Assembly (NCBI RefSeq): GCF_025499425.1
Contig: NZ_JAIMCB010000016.1
Span: 30,926 to 94,925, forward strand
Origin: Acidiferrimicrobium sp. IK
GTDB taxonomy: Bacteria > Actinomycetota > Acidimicrobiia > Acidimicrobiales > Palsa-688
Length of the DNA: 64,000 nucleotides
Reading direction: 5' to 3'
The position numbers and the translations under genes were made by a program. Below, piece by piece: positions 8,791 through 16,736 of this stretch (its first letter is position 1; the number at the start of each line of letters is the position of its first letter). Below the pieces are notes generated by a model, which ran no database searches, was not told the origin of the DNA, and saw only the letters and a program-made list of their open reading frames with translations.

Positions 8791-9588
8791 ATGAAGGCCG
8801 TGGTCTCGCATGCCGTCCCCGGCCGCGTCGGCGACCGCGTCGCCCGCTTCGGACTGGCGGCCCGGGCCGTGATCTATCTCTTGGTCGGGTGGCTGGCGAT
8901 CCAGATCGCGCTCGGGCAGGGGCAGCGCCAGGCCAACCAGCGCGGCGCCCTGGCCGACGTCGCCGGGCGCCCCTTCGGGGTCGCGCTGCTGGCGGTGCTC
9001 GGCGCCGGCCTCGGGGCGTACTCGCTGTGGCGCTTGAGCGAGGCGCTGCTCGGCGTGGGGCCCGGCGACGGCGCCGCCGACCGGGTACGGGCTTTGGTCA
9101 GTGGCGTCGTCTACGCCGCGCTGTGCGCCAGCGCGTTCGAGTTCGTCGCCGGGCGGTCTCAGCAGGGCCAGTCGCAGCAGCAGGCGACCCTGACGGCCCG
9201 GGTGATGCGCCACGGCGGCGGGCGGTGGCTGGTCGGGGTGATCGGGGCGGTCGTGGTGGTGGTCGGCGTGGGGATGATCGTGGAGGCGGCGAGGGGCCGC
9301 TTCCAAGAGCGGCTCCGGACCGGGGAGATGCCGGTTCGGAGCCGTCAACTGGTGCGGTGGTTGGGTACCGCCGGCGGCGTGGCCAGGGGACTGGCGCTGG
9401 TGCTCGCCGGCGCGCTGGTCCTCGACGCCGCCGCCACCTTCGACCCGGCCAAGTCCACCGGGCTGGACGGAGCCCTGCGCACCCTCGCCGACCGGGCTTA
9501 CGGTCCCGAGCTGCTCGGAGCGGTCGCGGCCGGCCTAGTGGCGTTCGGTCTGTATTGCTGCGCCGAGGCTCGGTGGGTCAGGACCTAG
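8791..9588 (+). CDS. DUF1206 domain membrane protein
   Basis: A 265-residue integral membrane protein with the three repeated two-helix units of DUF1206. Each unit begins with a G-x-A-R-like turn: FGLAARAVIYLLVGWLA, then VRALVSGVVYAALCASAFEF, then GTAGGVARGLALVLAGALV. A soluble loop rich in Gln (SQQGQSQQQ) sits between units. The biochemical role of the family is unknown; it is widespread in actinobacteria. ATG at 8791 is preferred; GTG at 8782 is an alternative. The gene ends only 7 bases from the convergent MFS transporter gene. The 153 bases upstream hold a small CCGGC/GCCGG hairpin (8724-8737) but no gene. Confidence 0.84.
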   Translation: MKAVVSHAVPGRVGDRVARFGLAARAVIYLLVGWLAIQIALGQGQRQANQRGALADVAGRPFGVALLAVLGAGLGAYSLWRLSEALLGVGPGDGAADRVRALVSGVVYAALCASAFEFVAGRSQQGQSQQQATLTARVMRHGGGRWLVGVIGAVVVVVGVGMIVEAARGRFQERLRTGEMPVRSRQLVRWLGTAGGVARGLALVLAGALVLDAAATFDPAKSTGLDGALRTLADRAYGPELLGAVAAGLVAFGLYCCAEARWVRT

Positions 9589-9595
9589 CCTGCGG

Positions 9596-11062
9596 TCACG
9601 CCATCACCGCAGCGGTAGCGTCTGGCAGCTCGTCGCGACCGGCCCGCACCAGCGCCACGGTGGCCAGGAAGGCAACGGCCAAGACCGCCGCCGACAACAC
9701 GAACGCCACCGTGTAGCCATGCACGGTGGCGGCCATCACCTTGGCTTGGTGGACCGCCAGGTAGCTGGTGGTGGCCGACGCGGCCACGGTGTTGAGCAGG
9801 GCGGTGCCCAGGGACCCGCCGACTTGCTGGGTGGTGTTGACCAGCGCACTGGCCACGCCGGCGTCGTGGTCGGCGACTCCGATCAGGGCGGTGCTGGACA
9901 GCGGCACGAACACCAGGCCCATCCCGAGGCTCATGAGCAGCTCGGCCGGCAGGACGTGACTCGGGTAACCAGTCGCGGGGCCGATCTGGGTCAGCCACAC
10001 CATGCCGGCCGTAGCGGCGAGCAGTCCGACGGCCATCAAGTTGCGCGGACCGGTGCGGGGAAGGATCTGGCTGGCGGCGCCGGCGCTGACGATGATCCCT
10101 GCGGAGAACGGCAGGAACGCCAGGCCGGACTTCAAGGCGCTGTAGTGCAGGGTGCCCTGGAAGTAGTAGGTCAGGAACAGGAACATCCCGAACAGCGCCG
10201 TTCCGACCAGCAGCGACGCCAGGAACGACCCGCCCCGGTTGCGGTCGAGCACGACACGCAGCGGCAGGAGGGGGTGGGCGCTTCGCATCTCGAGGGTCAC
10301 GAACGCTGCGAGCAGAACCGCGGCGCCGGCGAGCAGGGCGACGGTGGTGACCGACGCCCATCCGTCGGTCTCCGCCTTGGTGAAGCCGTACACCAGCGCG
10401 ACCAGTCCCAAGGTGACCGTGATCGCCCCGGGCAGGTCGTAGTGTGCATCGCCTTCAACCTGGCTTTCGTGCACCACCACCGTGGCCGCCACGGCCGCCA
10501 CGATGGCGACGGGAACGTTGACGAGCAGGCACCAACGCCATGACACGTACTCGGTGAGCAGGCCGCCGAGGATCAGACCGAGCGCGGCGCCGCCGCCGGA
10601 GATCGCTCCGTAGACGCCGAAGGCCCGGGCCCGTTCCCTCGGCTCGGTGAAGGTGACGGTCAGAAGCGACAGGGCGGCGGGCGCCATGATCGCGGCGAAG
10701 GCTCCTTGGAGGGCCCGGGCGCCGAAGAGCAGCGCAGCGTCGGGGGCCAGGCCGCCGAGGGCCGACGCCGCGGCGAAGCCCAGCAGACCGACGGTGAACA
10801 CCCGCTTGCGGCCCATGTAGTCGGAGATCCGGCCGCCGAGGAGCAGCAGGCCGCCGAAGGCGAGGGTATAGGCGGTGACGACCCACTGGCGGTCGGCGTT
10901 GGAGATGTGCAGGGCCCGTTGGGCAGAGGGGAGGGCGATGGTGACGATCGATGCGTCCAGCACGATCATCAGCTGCGATACGGCGATGACCACGAGGGCC
11001 AGCCATCGCCGGGAGTCTTTGGAGGTCGCGTCGGGGCGCGCCGAAACAGAGAGTGTGGACAT
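9596..11062 (-). CDS. MFS drug-efflux transporter, DHA2 (14-TMS) family
   Basis: A 488-residue polytopic protein with the EmrB/QacA signature: LDASIVTIALPSAQRAL in the first helix, WVVTAYTLAFGGLLLLGGRISDYMGRK around helices 2-3, and GxxxGPxxGG-type glycine runs later (GAALGLILGG). Length suits 14 helices. It would be a proton antiporter exporting a toxic or secondary metabolite from the inner membrane. It lies 52 bases downstream of a TetR gene in the same direction, so it is the likely second gene of a self-repressed operon. Confidence 0.88.
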   Translation of the reverse strand: MSTLSVSARPDATSKDSRRWLALVVIAVSQLMIVLDASIVTIALPSAQRALHISNADRQWVVTAYTLAFGGLLLLGGRISDYMGRKRVFTVGLLGFAAASALGGLAPDAALLFGARALQGAFAAIMAPAALSLLTVTFTEPRERARAFGVYGAISGGGAALGLILGGLLTEYVSWRWCLLVNVPVAIVAAVAATVVVHESQVEGDAHYDLPGAITVTLGLVALVYGFTKAETDGWASVTTVALLAGAAVLLAAFVTLEMRSAHPLLPLRVVLDRNRGGSFLASLLVGTALFGMFLFLTYYFQGTLHYSALKSGLAFLPFSAGIIVSAGAASQILPRTGPRNLMAVGLLAATAGMVWLTQIGPATGYPSHVLPAELLMSLGMGLVFVPLSSTALIGVADHDAGVASALVNTTQQVGGSLGTALLNTVAASATTSYLAVHQAKVMAATVHGYTVAFVLSAAVLAVAFLATVALVRAGRDELPDATAAVMA

Positions 11063-11114
11063 GTGTGCTCCTGAAGCTCGGGTGGGGGGAGGGGCGGGAG
11101 GGGCGGGCTGGCGC

Positions 11115-11726
11115 TCAGGCGCCCTGGCGGGCGGGAGCGGTGAGGAGGGGGATGAGGATGTCGTCGACCAGGCGCCGAACGAAGGGTTCGTCCGGGGGCT
11201 GACCCAGGACGAACAGGCGCATGAACAGCGCGCCGGGGAGGACGTCGAGGACCAGGTCGGGGGTGACCGAGTCGCCGAGCTCGCCGCGGTGACGGGCCCG
11301 GCGCAGGACCGCCTCCACTGCGCGCTGCTTGTCGTCGTGGGTCTGGCTGCGCATCAACGCGCCCAGCTCCGGGTCCTTGGCCGATGCTGCGAGCAACCCG
11401 ACCATGAGCGGGCCGTCGGTACCGGACATGGCGAGGAGGAACTGGCGGACCATTCCCTCGAGGTCACCGGCCAGGGTGCCGGTGTCTGGGAGGTCCGCGT
11501 CGATGCAGGACCGTCGGCGCATGGCGTCCACGATCAGCGACGCTTTGTCGGGCCAGTGCCGGTAGATAGTTGCCTTGGACGCCTTGGCCCGCTGGGCCAC
11601 CGCGTCCATGGTCAGACGGTCGTAACCGACTTCTGCGACCACTTCGATGGCGGCGTCCAATATGGCGTTGCTGCGCGCCTCACCTCGGCGGGTACCGGGG
11701 CAACTCAGCTTGTCGGCGAAGGACAT
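11115..11726 (-). CDS. TetR family repressor of the adjacent MFS efflux gene
   Basis: A 203-residue TetR regulator. Its N-terminal DNA-binding domain contains AILDAAIEVVAEVGYDRLTMDAVAQRAKASKATIYRHWPDKASLI, and the C-terminal domain resembles the TetR_C_11 type of efflux regulators. ATG at 11726 was chosen over the longest open frame (11786) because the longer frame would place a perfect 27-bp palindrome inside coding sequence. With 11726 the palindrome sits 13 bases upstream. It should repress itself and the downstream transporter, with release by the exported compound; this is inferred from family behaviour. Confidence 0.87.
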   Translation of the reverse strand: MSFADKLSCPGTRRGEARSNAILDAAIEVVAEVGYDRLTMDAVAQRAKASKATIYRHWPDKASLIVDAMRRRSCIDADLPDTGTLAGDLEGMVRQFLLAMSGTDGPLMVGLLAASAKDPELGALMRSQTHDDKQRAVEAVLRRARHRGELGDSVTPDLVLDVLPGALFMRLFVLGQPPDEPFVRRLVDDILIPLLTAPARQGA

Positions 11727-11739
11727 GGGCGGCTCTGCG

Positions 11740-11766
11740 TTGTGAACGAAACTGTTTCGTTCACAA
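11740..11766. promoter_or_regulatory. Perfect palindromic operator of the TetR-MFS operon
   Basis: Two perfect 12-base arms, TTGTGAACGAAA and TTTCGTTCACAA, flank a CTG centre. The site lies 13 bases upstream of the TetR start codon and overlaps the proposed -10 region, the classic layout for autorepression. Confidence 0.85.
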
Positions 11767-11793
11767 CGTAGGCCATCCTCCGCCATTTGACAA
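11765..11793 (-). promoter_or_regulatory. Probable promoter of the TetR-MFS operon
   Basis: On the minus strand TTGTCA (11793-11788) resembles a -35 box. It is followed after 17 bases by TACGTT (11770-11765) as a weak -10 that runs into the operator palindrome. Assignment is by pattern only. Confidence 0.45.
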
Positions 11794-11816
11794 GGGGGAT
11801 GTTCCGAGCTCTCAGC

Positions 11817-12611
11817 TCAGTCGTCGTGCAGCACTCGCCCGTCGGCGAGGCCGACCATCGCCACCTGGCCTATCCGCCCCTGGGCGTCGTATACGTCGGC
11901 CGTGCCGACCGAGATGCCAGTGGCAGCGGAGCGGGAGGTGGCATCCAGCCCGATCCACTCCCCTACTGGCAGCCGGGCCAGCACCAGGGTCAGGTCCGCG
12001 TTGATGTGTCCGATCCCACGGGTGCCGGTGTTGATCTGCCCGTTGGCATGATCAGCAGCGAGCGCCACGCGCACCAGCGGACTGGCTGCGACATCAGGCA
12101 GGAACGGGTGGGTCTCGCGCAACCACACCCGGCGGGGTCCAGCGGACGCGGAACCCGTGACCGTGCGCTGGTCCCAGGGCATCAAGAAACCCCGGTGGAG
12201 GGACTCACGCTCGATCGCCTGCGGAGCGGGCACGTCCCACCGGGGCGGGTCCCACACCTGGTTGATCGGATCGCTACTGCGGCGCGCCAGGAGCACGGTC
12301 CCCCTGCAAGTGAGGGTCCCGGCCGCGTGGACTGACACGTCCACGACCCGAAGGCGCCGTCCGTCGCGTACCACGGCACTGCTGACATCGAGTGGCGCCA
12401 TGGGGGTGGGACGGAACATGTCTACGGTCAAGCGGGCCGGCTGCAGGTCGGGTCCTCCATGGCGTTCGGCTCCCCATGCCACCATTGCCGCCAGGTACCG
12501 ACCCATGATCGTGTCAGCGGCCCATCCGCTCGCGGTGAGGTCGGTCGGGATGAGGTGGTCGCCGTCGAAGGTGAACGCAGCCGGTCGGGGATCCTCCATG
12601 TTGGTTGACAC
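11817..12611 (-). CDS. Acyl-CoA thioesterase-like double hot-dog protein
   Basis: A 264-residue protein of the thioesterase-like superfamily (TesB-like, actinobacterial form). Visible are an N-terminal hot-dog with GDHLIPTDLTASGW and LTVDMFRPTPMAPLDV, and a C-terminal hot-dog with HPFLPDVAASPLVRVALAADHANGQIN. It probably hydrolyses an acyl-CoA, or is a related hot-dog enzyme. GTG at 12611 or ATG at 12599 are both possible starts; neither has a clear Shine-Dalgarno. It is divergent from the SDR-CoA-transferase operon, 31 bases away, and ends about 90 bases before the TetR start. Confidence 0.75.
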   Translation of the reverse strand: MSTNMEDPRPAAFTFDGDHLIPTDLTASGWAADTIMGRYLAAMVAWGAERHGGPDLQPARLTVDMFRPTPMAPLDVSSAVVRDGRRLRVVDVSVHAAGTLTCRGTVLLARRSSDPINQVWDPPRWDVPAPQAIERESLHRGFLMPWDQRTVTGSASAGPRRVWLRETHPFLPDVAASPLVRVALAADHANGQINTGTRGIGHINADLTLVLARLPVGEWIGLDATSRSAATGISVGTADVYDAQGRIGQVAMVGLADGRVLHDD

Positions 12612-12642
12612 TACCGTCGAGTTGGTGCGCTAGGTTCGAGCC

Positions 12643-13452
12643 GTGGACCTCGAGCTGCGGGACAAGCGGGTGTTCGTCAGCGGAAGCAGCTCGGGGATCG
12701 GGGCCGGGATCGCCCGCTACCTAGCCGCCGAGGGGACGCAGGTGGTCGTCCACGGGCGCAACACCGAGCGGCTGGAGCTAGTTCGCTCCGAGCTTGCCGA
12801 GACAGGTGCGGACGTCGTGGCAGCACCCGGGGACCTGGCGACCGACGAGGGCGCCGAGCACGCTGCGAGCATCGCCCTCGAGGCGTTCGGCGGCATCGAC
12901 ATCCTGGTAAACAACGCTGGAGGCTCCTCGCCCGACCATCGCAAGTCGTGGTTCGACCTGCCCCTCGGTGAGTGGAGCGCCACCTACGAGATGAACGTAG
13001 TGGCGGCCGGACGCCTCATCCACCGTTTCGTGCCCGGAATGCGGGAGCGACAATGGGGGCGGGTCATCCAGATCTCGAGCGCCGCGGGCATCATCCCCAC
13101 GTCCGGGCAGCCCGACTATGGCCCGGCCAAGGCGGCCATGATCAACCTCTCGATGGGGCTGTCCAAGGCATTGGCGGCAACGGGAATCACCGTCAACACC
13201 GTGACCCCGGGCATGATCATGACCGAGGGCCTCATGAACTTCCTGCGGGCGTTTGCAGCCAAGCGGGGCTGGGGTGAGGACACCGACCGGGCCGCGGAGT
13301 ACGTCCTGAAGGGCTGCGGGCAGACGGTCGACCGGATCGGGCAGGTCGAGGACATCGCCTACGCGGTGGCGTTCCTGGCCAGCCCCAAAGGTAGCTTTCT
13401 CAATGGCGTCAATCTCCATGTGGACGGCGGGGGGACGCAGTCGATCTACTGA
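12643..13452 (+). CDS. Short-chain dehydrogenase/reductase (SDR)
   Basis: A 269-residue classical SDR: SGSSSGIG cofactor loop near residue 14, NNAGG, and the catalytic YGPAK (Tyr159, Lys163). The end NGVNLHVDGG is typical of FabG-like enzymes. GTG at 12643 lies about 6 bases after a TAGGTT -10-like box with TTGACA at 12605, so a leaderless mRNA is possible, although the 20-base spacer is long. It is followed 13 bases later by the double CaiB/BaiF gene and probably acts on the same CoA pathway. Substrate unknown. Confidence 0.87.
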   Translation: MDLELRDKRVFVSGSSSGIGAGIARYLAAEGTQVVVHGRNTERLELVRSELAETGADVVAAPGDLATDEGAEHAASIALEAFGGIDILVNNAGGSSPDHRKSWFDLPLGEWSATYEMNVVAAGRLIHRFVPGMRERQWGRVIQISSAAGIIPTSGQPDYGPAKAAMINLSMGLSKALAATGITVNTVTPGMIMTEGLMNFLRAFAAKRGWGEDTDRAAEYVLKGCGQTVDRIGQVEDIAYAVAFLASPKGSFLNGVNLHVDGGGTQSIY

Positions 13453-13465
13453 CCGGGAGGGCCAA

Positions 13466-15769
13466 ATGACCGATGGGACCAACCAGGCCGGCGAGGGCAT
13501 CCTCGACGGTGTTCGCGTCCTCGACCTGTCGACGGGCATCGCTGGCCCGGTCGCAACGATGCTGCTGGCCGAGGTCGGCGCCGACGTGGTCAAGGTCGAG
13601 CCGTCCCTACGGGATCCCGGACGGGACCACCCGGGGTACCGGACATGGAACCGCAGCAAGCGCAGCGTGGCGCTGGACATCTCGGCCGAGGAAGGCAGGC
13701 GGCAGCTCGAGCAGCTGCTCGGCGCCGCCGACGTGTTGGTTCACGAGATGGGCCCGGCGGCCGCAGCGGCTGCCGGCCTCGACGACGACGCCCTCGCCGC
13801 CCGTCACCCCCGACTCATCGTGTCGTCGGTCCTGTCATGGCCAGCCAACCATCCCGACGCGGACCGCCCAGTCGACGAGACGCTGGCCATGGCTCGCCTC
13901 GGAGTTTTCGACGAGCAGCTTCCTTGGATGCGGAGCGGGCCGACGTTCCTGCGCTTCCCGATCGGGAGCTGGGGTGCGGTTTACACCGCCGCCACGGGTA
14001 TCATCGCCCGCCTGATCCACCGGCGGCGCACCGGCATCGCCGGTCCGGCCCACACCAGCCTGGTGCAAGGAGCCATGGTCCCCATCGGCATGCACTGGTC
14101 GAGGGCGGAGAGGCCGTCGGCGGCGCTGGCCGCCGGCTTCCCCAAGGAGGGGCGGGGGTCGCAAGCGACCATCTACGAGTGCCGCGACGGCGGCTGGATC
14201 CACGTGATGGGCAACCCGCTGCAGGTACCCCGCATCGCCGATTTCGTAGCCGGCTACGAGGGGGAGGGCCCGGTCCCTTTCGCCCTTCGCCACCCCGGGA
14301 TCGACTGGGTCAACCCGGCCACCGCACTGGTCGCCAACTTCCGCACAGCACCCCGAAGCGTTTGGCTCGAGGAGCTGTGGACCAACGACGTACCGGTCCA
14401 GCCATGCGAGCCTTTCGGTGCCGTCTTCGATGACGAGCAGGCTCGAACCAATGGCTACGTCATCGACATCGACGACCCGGAGGAGGGCTCAATCACCGTC
14501 GGCGGCATGCCACTGACGGTCACGCCGCCCCAGACAATCAAGGGCCCCGCTCCGGCGCAGGGGGCCCACACCGCCGAGGTGCTGGCCGAGTGGACGGCTG
14601 CTGACGCCGCCGAGCCTGAAGCCCCCTCGACAGGTGAGCGCTCCGCCCTTCGCTACCCGCTCGAGGGCGTAAAGGTGCTGGACCTGGGCAACTACCTGGC
14701 CGGGCCATACGCCGCCCAGATGCTCGCCGACCTCGGAGCCGACGTGGTCAAGCTGGAGTCCACCACCGGTGACCCCATGCGGGCCGCTGCATGGCCTTTC
14801 GCAGGCTGCCAACGTGGCAAGCGGGGACTCGCCCTCGACCTCAAGTCCCCAGAGGCCCGTCCAGCGCTCGAAGCGGCCCTCGCCTGGGCCGACGTCGTTC
14901 ACCACAACCTGCGTATGCCGGCGGCCCGCCGCCTCGGCCTGGACTACGACTCGGTCAGGCTCGTCAACCCCGACGTGGTGTTCTGCCATGCCAGCTCTTA
15001 CGGTCCGCTCGGTGCGCGCGCGGACTGGCCCGGCTACGACCAACTCTTCCAGGCCCAGTGCGGATGGGAGGTAGAAGGCGCGGGCGAGGGCAACCCCCCG
15101 ATGTGGCTGCGGTTCGGGTTCATGGATCACCAGTGCGCGATGTCCTCGGCCGTCGCCACCCTCTTGGCTCTCTACTACCGCGACCGAACAGGCAAGGGCC
15201 AGGCGGTCGCCGGCTCGCTCCTCGGCGCGGGCGCACTGACCGCGAGTGAGACGTTCCGCCGCCGCGACGGGACGCTGGCTCCTCACGCTCGCCTCGATGC
15301 CCTGCAGATCGGCGTGTCCGAGGGCCGGCGCATCGTGGAGGTCATGGACGGGTGGCTAGCCGTCGCGGCCGATCGCCCCGACCAGATCAACGCCTTGCGC
15401 GACGTCAACCTCCGAGGCCAGGGGCTCGACGATGCCCTGGGCGAACTGGCCGCGGCAGGCGTGCCGGCGGAGGAGGTCCGCCTCGAGCAGCGCTACCCAT
15501 TTTTCGACGATCCCGCCAACCAGGCGGCCGGCCTGGTCGCCGCCTACGACCATGCCGAGTGGGGGAAGCTCGAGCAGCCAGGGGGCCTGTGGTGGTTCGC
15601 CAACCTGAACGTGCGGCTGGAACTGGCGCCGCCGGCCCTGGGTGAGCACACCGTCGAGGTCCTCGGGGACATGGGACTGGACCGGGGCACCATCGACGCG
15701 CTCATCGCCGGGAGGATCGCCGTCCAGCACGGCCATTCGCCGCAGGACACCCCGCCCACCGGCACCTAG
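13466..15769 (+). CDS. CaiB/BaiF CoA-transferase, two catalytic domains fused
   Basis: A 767-residue protein made of two family III CoA-transferase modules. The first (about 10-385) has GVRVLDLSTGIAGPVATMLLAEVGADVVKVE and RSVALDIS. The second (about 400-767) has GVKVLDLGNYLAGPYAAQMLADLGADVVKLE and RGLALDLKS, with GYDQLFQAQCGW near the expected active-site Asp. Normal members are about 400 residues and act as interlocked dimers, so this is a covalent dimer. It would transfer CoA between carboxylic acids. ATG at 13466 follows GGGAGG; the open frame upstream runs through the SDR gene and is not coding. It ends 24 bases from the convergent DUF6458 gene. Confidence 0.86.
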   Translation: MTDGTNQAGEGILDGVRVLDLSTGIAGPVATMLLAEVGADVVKVEPSLRDPGRDHPGYRTWNRSKRSVALDISAEEGRRQLEQLLGAADVLVHEMGPAAAAAAGLDDDALAARHPRLIVSSVLSWPANHPDADRPVDETLAMARLGVFDEQLPWMRSGPTFLRFPIGSWGAVYTAATGIIARLIHRRRTGIAGPAHTSLVQGAMVPIGMHWSRAERPSAALAAGFPKEGRGSQATIYECRDGGWIHVMGNPLQVPRIADFVAGYEGEGPVPFALRHPGIDWVNPATALVANFRTAPRSVWLEELWTNDVPVQPCEPFGAVFDDEQARTNGYVIDIDDPEEGSITVGGMPLTVTPPQTIKGPAPAQGAHTAEVLAEWTAADAAEPEAPSTGERSALRYPLEGVKVLDLGNYLAGPYAAQMLADLGADVVKLESTTGDPMRAAAWPFAGCQRGKRGLALDLKSPEARPALEAALAWADVVHHNLRMPAARRLGLDYDSVRLVNPDVVFCHASSYGPLGARADWPGYDQLFQAQCGWEVEGAGEGNPPMWLRFGFMDHQCAMSSAVATLLALYYRDRTGKGQAVAGSLLGAGALTASETFRRRDGTLAPHARLDALQIGVSEGRRIVEVMDGWLAVAADRPDQINALRDVNLRGQGLDDALGELAAAGVPAEEVRLEQRYPFFDDPANQAAGLVAAYDHAEWGKLEQPGGLWWFANLNVRLELAPPALGEHTVEVLGDMGLDRGTIDALIAGRIAVQHGHSPQDTPPTGT

Positions 15770-15793
15770 CGACGCGGGCGGGCGGTCCGCACT

Positions 15794-16045
15794 CTAGTAG
15801 CGACCCTCTTCTTCGACGTAGGTGCCGCTGCCGTCGCGCACCACCCGGCGGCTGCGCCGGTAGTTGCTGCCGCCGAAGCCGCCCCACGATCCCCAGAAGA
15901 TCAGGGACAGGACCAGACCCAAAGCCCCGACGATCATGAGGATGAGGCCGATGGTATTGAGGTTGAAGCCCTTCGTCTGCACCTTCACTGCGAAATCCAG
16001 GATCGCGCCAACGGCGATCAAGACGATGCTGGTTCCGACTCCCAT
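15794..16045 (-). CDS. DUF6458 family small membrane protein
   Basis: An 83-residue protein with two hydrophobic helices: TSIVLIAVGAILDFAVKV and NTIGLILMIVGALGLVLSLIFW. A GSWGGFGG turn and a basic/acidic tail follow. This pattern (MGVG start, NLNTIG, FWxSWGGFGG) matches the DUF6458 family of actinobacteria, of unknown function. Last of a run of tiny same-strand genes. ATG at 16045 follows GAGGAGGC, and the preceding small gene overlaps its start by 28 bases. Confidence 0.8.
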   Translation of the reverse strand: MGVGTSIVLIAVGAILDFAVKVQTKGFNLNTIGLILMIVGALGLVLSLIFWGSWGGFGGSNYRRSRRVVRDGSGTYVEEEGRY

Positions 16046-16170
16046 GCTGCCTCCTCGGTAGTTTCCGGTGCGATTACAGCTGAGCGATCTGGGCCATTCG
16101 CGCCGGTACGAATGGCTCCGGCAAAGATCGCGACGATGAGCACCAGGGCGCTCACCACGAAGATCGTCAC
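16018..16170 (-). CDS. Putative 50-residue single-pass membrane protein
   Basis: A short open frame with a hydrophobic N-terminus (TIFVVSALVLIVAIFAGAI) and a polar acidic tail ending ESEPASS. It has a good GGAGG Shine-Dalgarno (complement of 16178-16182) seven bases before GTG at 16170. The GTG overlaps the stop of the preceding open frame (GTGA), and the gene overlaps the DUF6458 start by 28 bases. I do not recognise the family. It may help anchor or pair with the neighbouring small membrane proteins. Evidence is ribosome site, hydrophobicity and overlap only. Confidence 0.45.
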   Translation of the reverse strand: MTIFVVSALVLIVAIFAGAIRTGANGPDRSAVIAPETTEEAAWESEPASS

Positions 16171-16322
16171 TGGCTGACCTCCGCTGTGGATACGAGCTCC
16201 GGCCGCCGCCGGAACGAGGGCCGGCGCCTCGGGGGCACCGGCTTCTCGTCGGCGACGGCCACGCGGCTGAGGCGTTCGAGGGCCGAAAGTGCCTCGGCTA
16301 GTGGGCTCAACTCGCTGGGCAC
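16167..16322 (-). CDS. Putative 51-residue basic protein
   Basis: A short open frame with an amphipathic helix-like N-terminus (SELSPLAEALSALERLSRVA) and an Arg/Pro-rich middle (PPRRRPSFRRRPE). About 84% of its third codon positions are G or C, as in real genes here. Its stop overlaps the next start by GTGA. GTG at 16322 has only a weak AAGG upstream, so the true start could differ. No family recognised. Existence is tentative. Confidence 0.3.
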   Translation of the reverse strand: MPSELSPLAEALSALERLSRVAVADEKPVPPRRRPSFRRRPELVSTAEVSQ

Positions 16323-16335
16323 GACACGACCAGCC

Positions 16336-16491
16336 TTAGTAGTAGTGCCTGCGGCCGCCCACGGCGCGGCCTGTCGATCCGAGCAGCAGCAGGACCAGAC
16401 CCACCACCAGGGCGATCAGCCCCAGGGTCCACAAGATGGGGACTCCAAGAATGAAGCCGAGCAACAAAAGGACCACTCCGACTGCGATCAT
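16336..16491 (-). CDS. DUF6131-like 51-residue membrane protein
   Basis: A tiny protein made almost wholly of two hydrophobic stretches (MIAVGVVLLLLGFILGVPIL and TLGLIALVVGLVLLLLG) and a basic, aromatic end GRAVGGRRHYY. This resembles the DUF6131 family of actinobacteria, of unknown function. ATG at 16491 follows a strong GGAGGAG (complement of 16497-16503). First of four consecutive small minus-strand open frames. The 245 bases upstream, to 16736, hold no gene I can support and probably contain its promoter. Confidence 0.72.
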   Translation of the reverse strand: MIAVGVVLLLLGFILGVPILWTLGLIALVVGLVLLLLGSTGRAVGGRRHYY

Positions 16492-16736
16492 CTACTTATC
16501 TCCTCCCGACTGCCGCCCCTAGGTAGAGCAGCATGTGCTGTGCCACATATGTTCCCGGGATTCACTCGATCGAACCCCAGAAATTCGAGAAATAGCAGCG
16601 GGAGGATCGGGTCTTACGCTGGAAAAGACTGTCTAACTGACGCGCCGAATACCACCCCAAAGCACGTGGGGTGATTCCGTTTCGCCGGACTGTATGGACG
16701 GCGGCTGGCTGGCCTCGACGGCGGACGCTGGTCCGG

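Noticed and set aside
13403..13465. Earlier start for the double CaiB protein
   Set aside because: These codons lie inside the SDR gene, and ATG at 13466 has a proper GGGAGG ribosome site.
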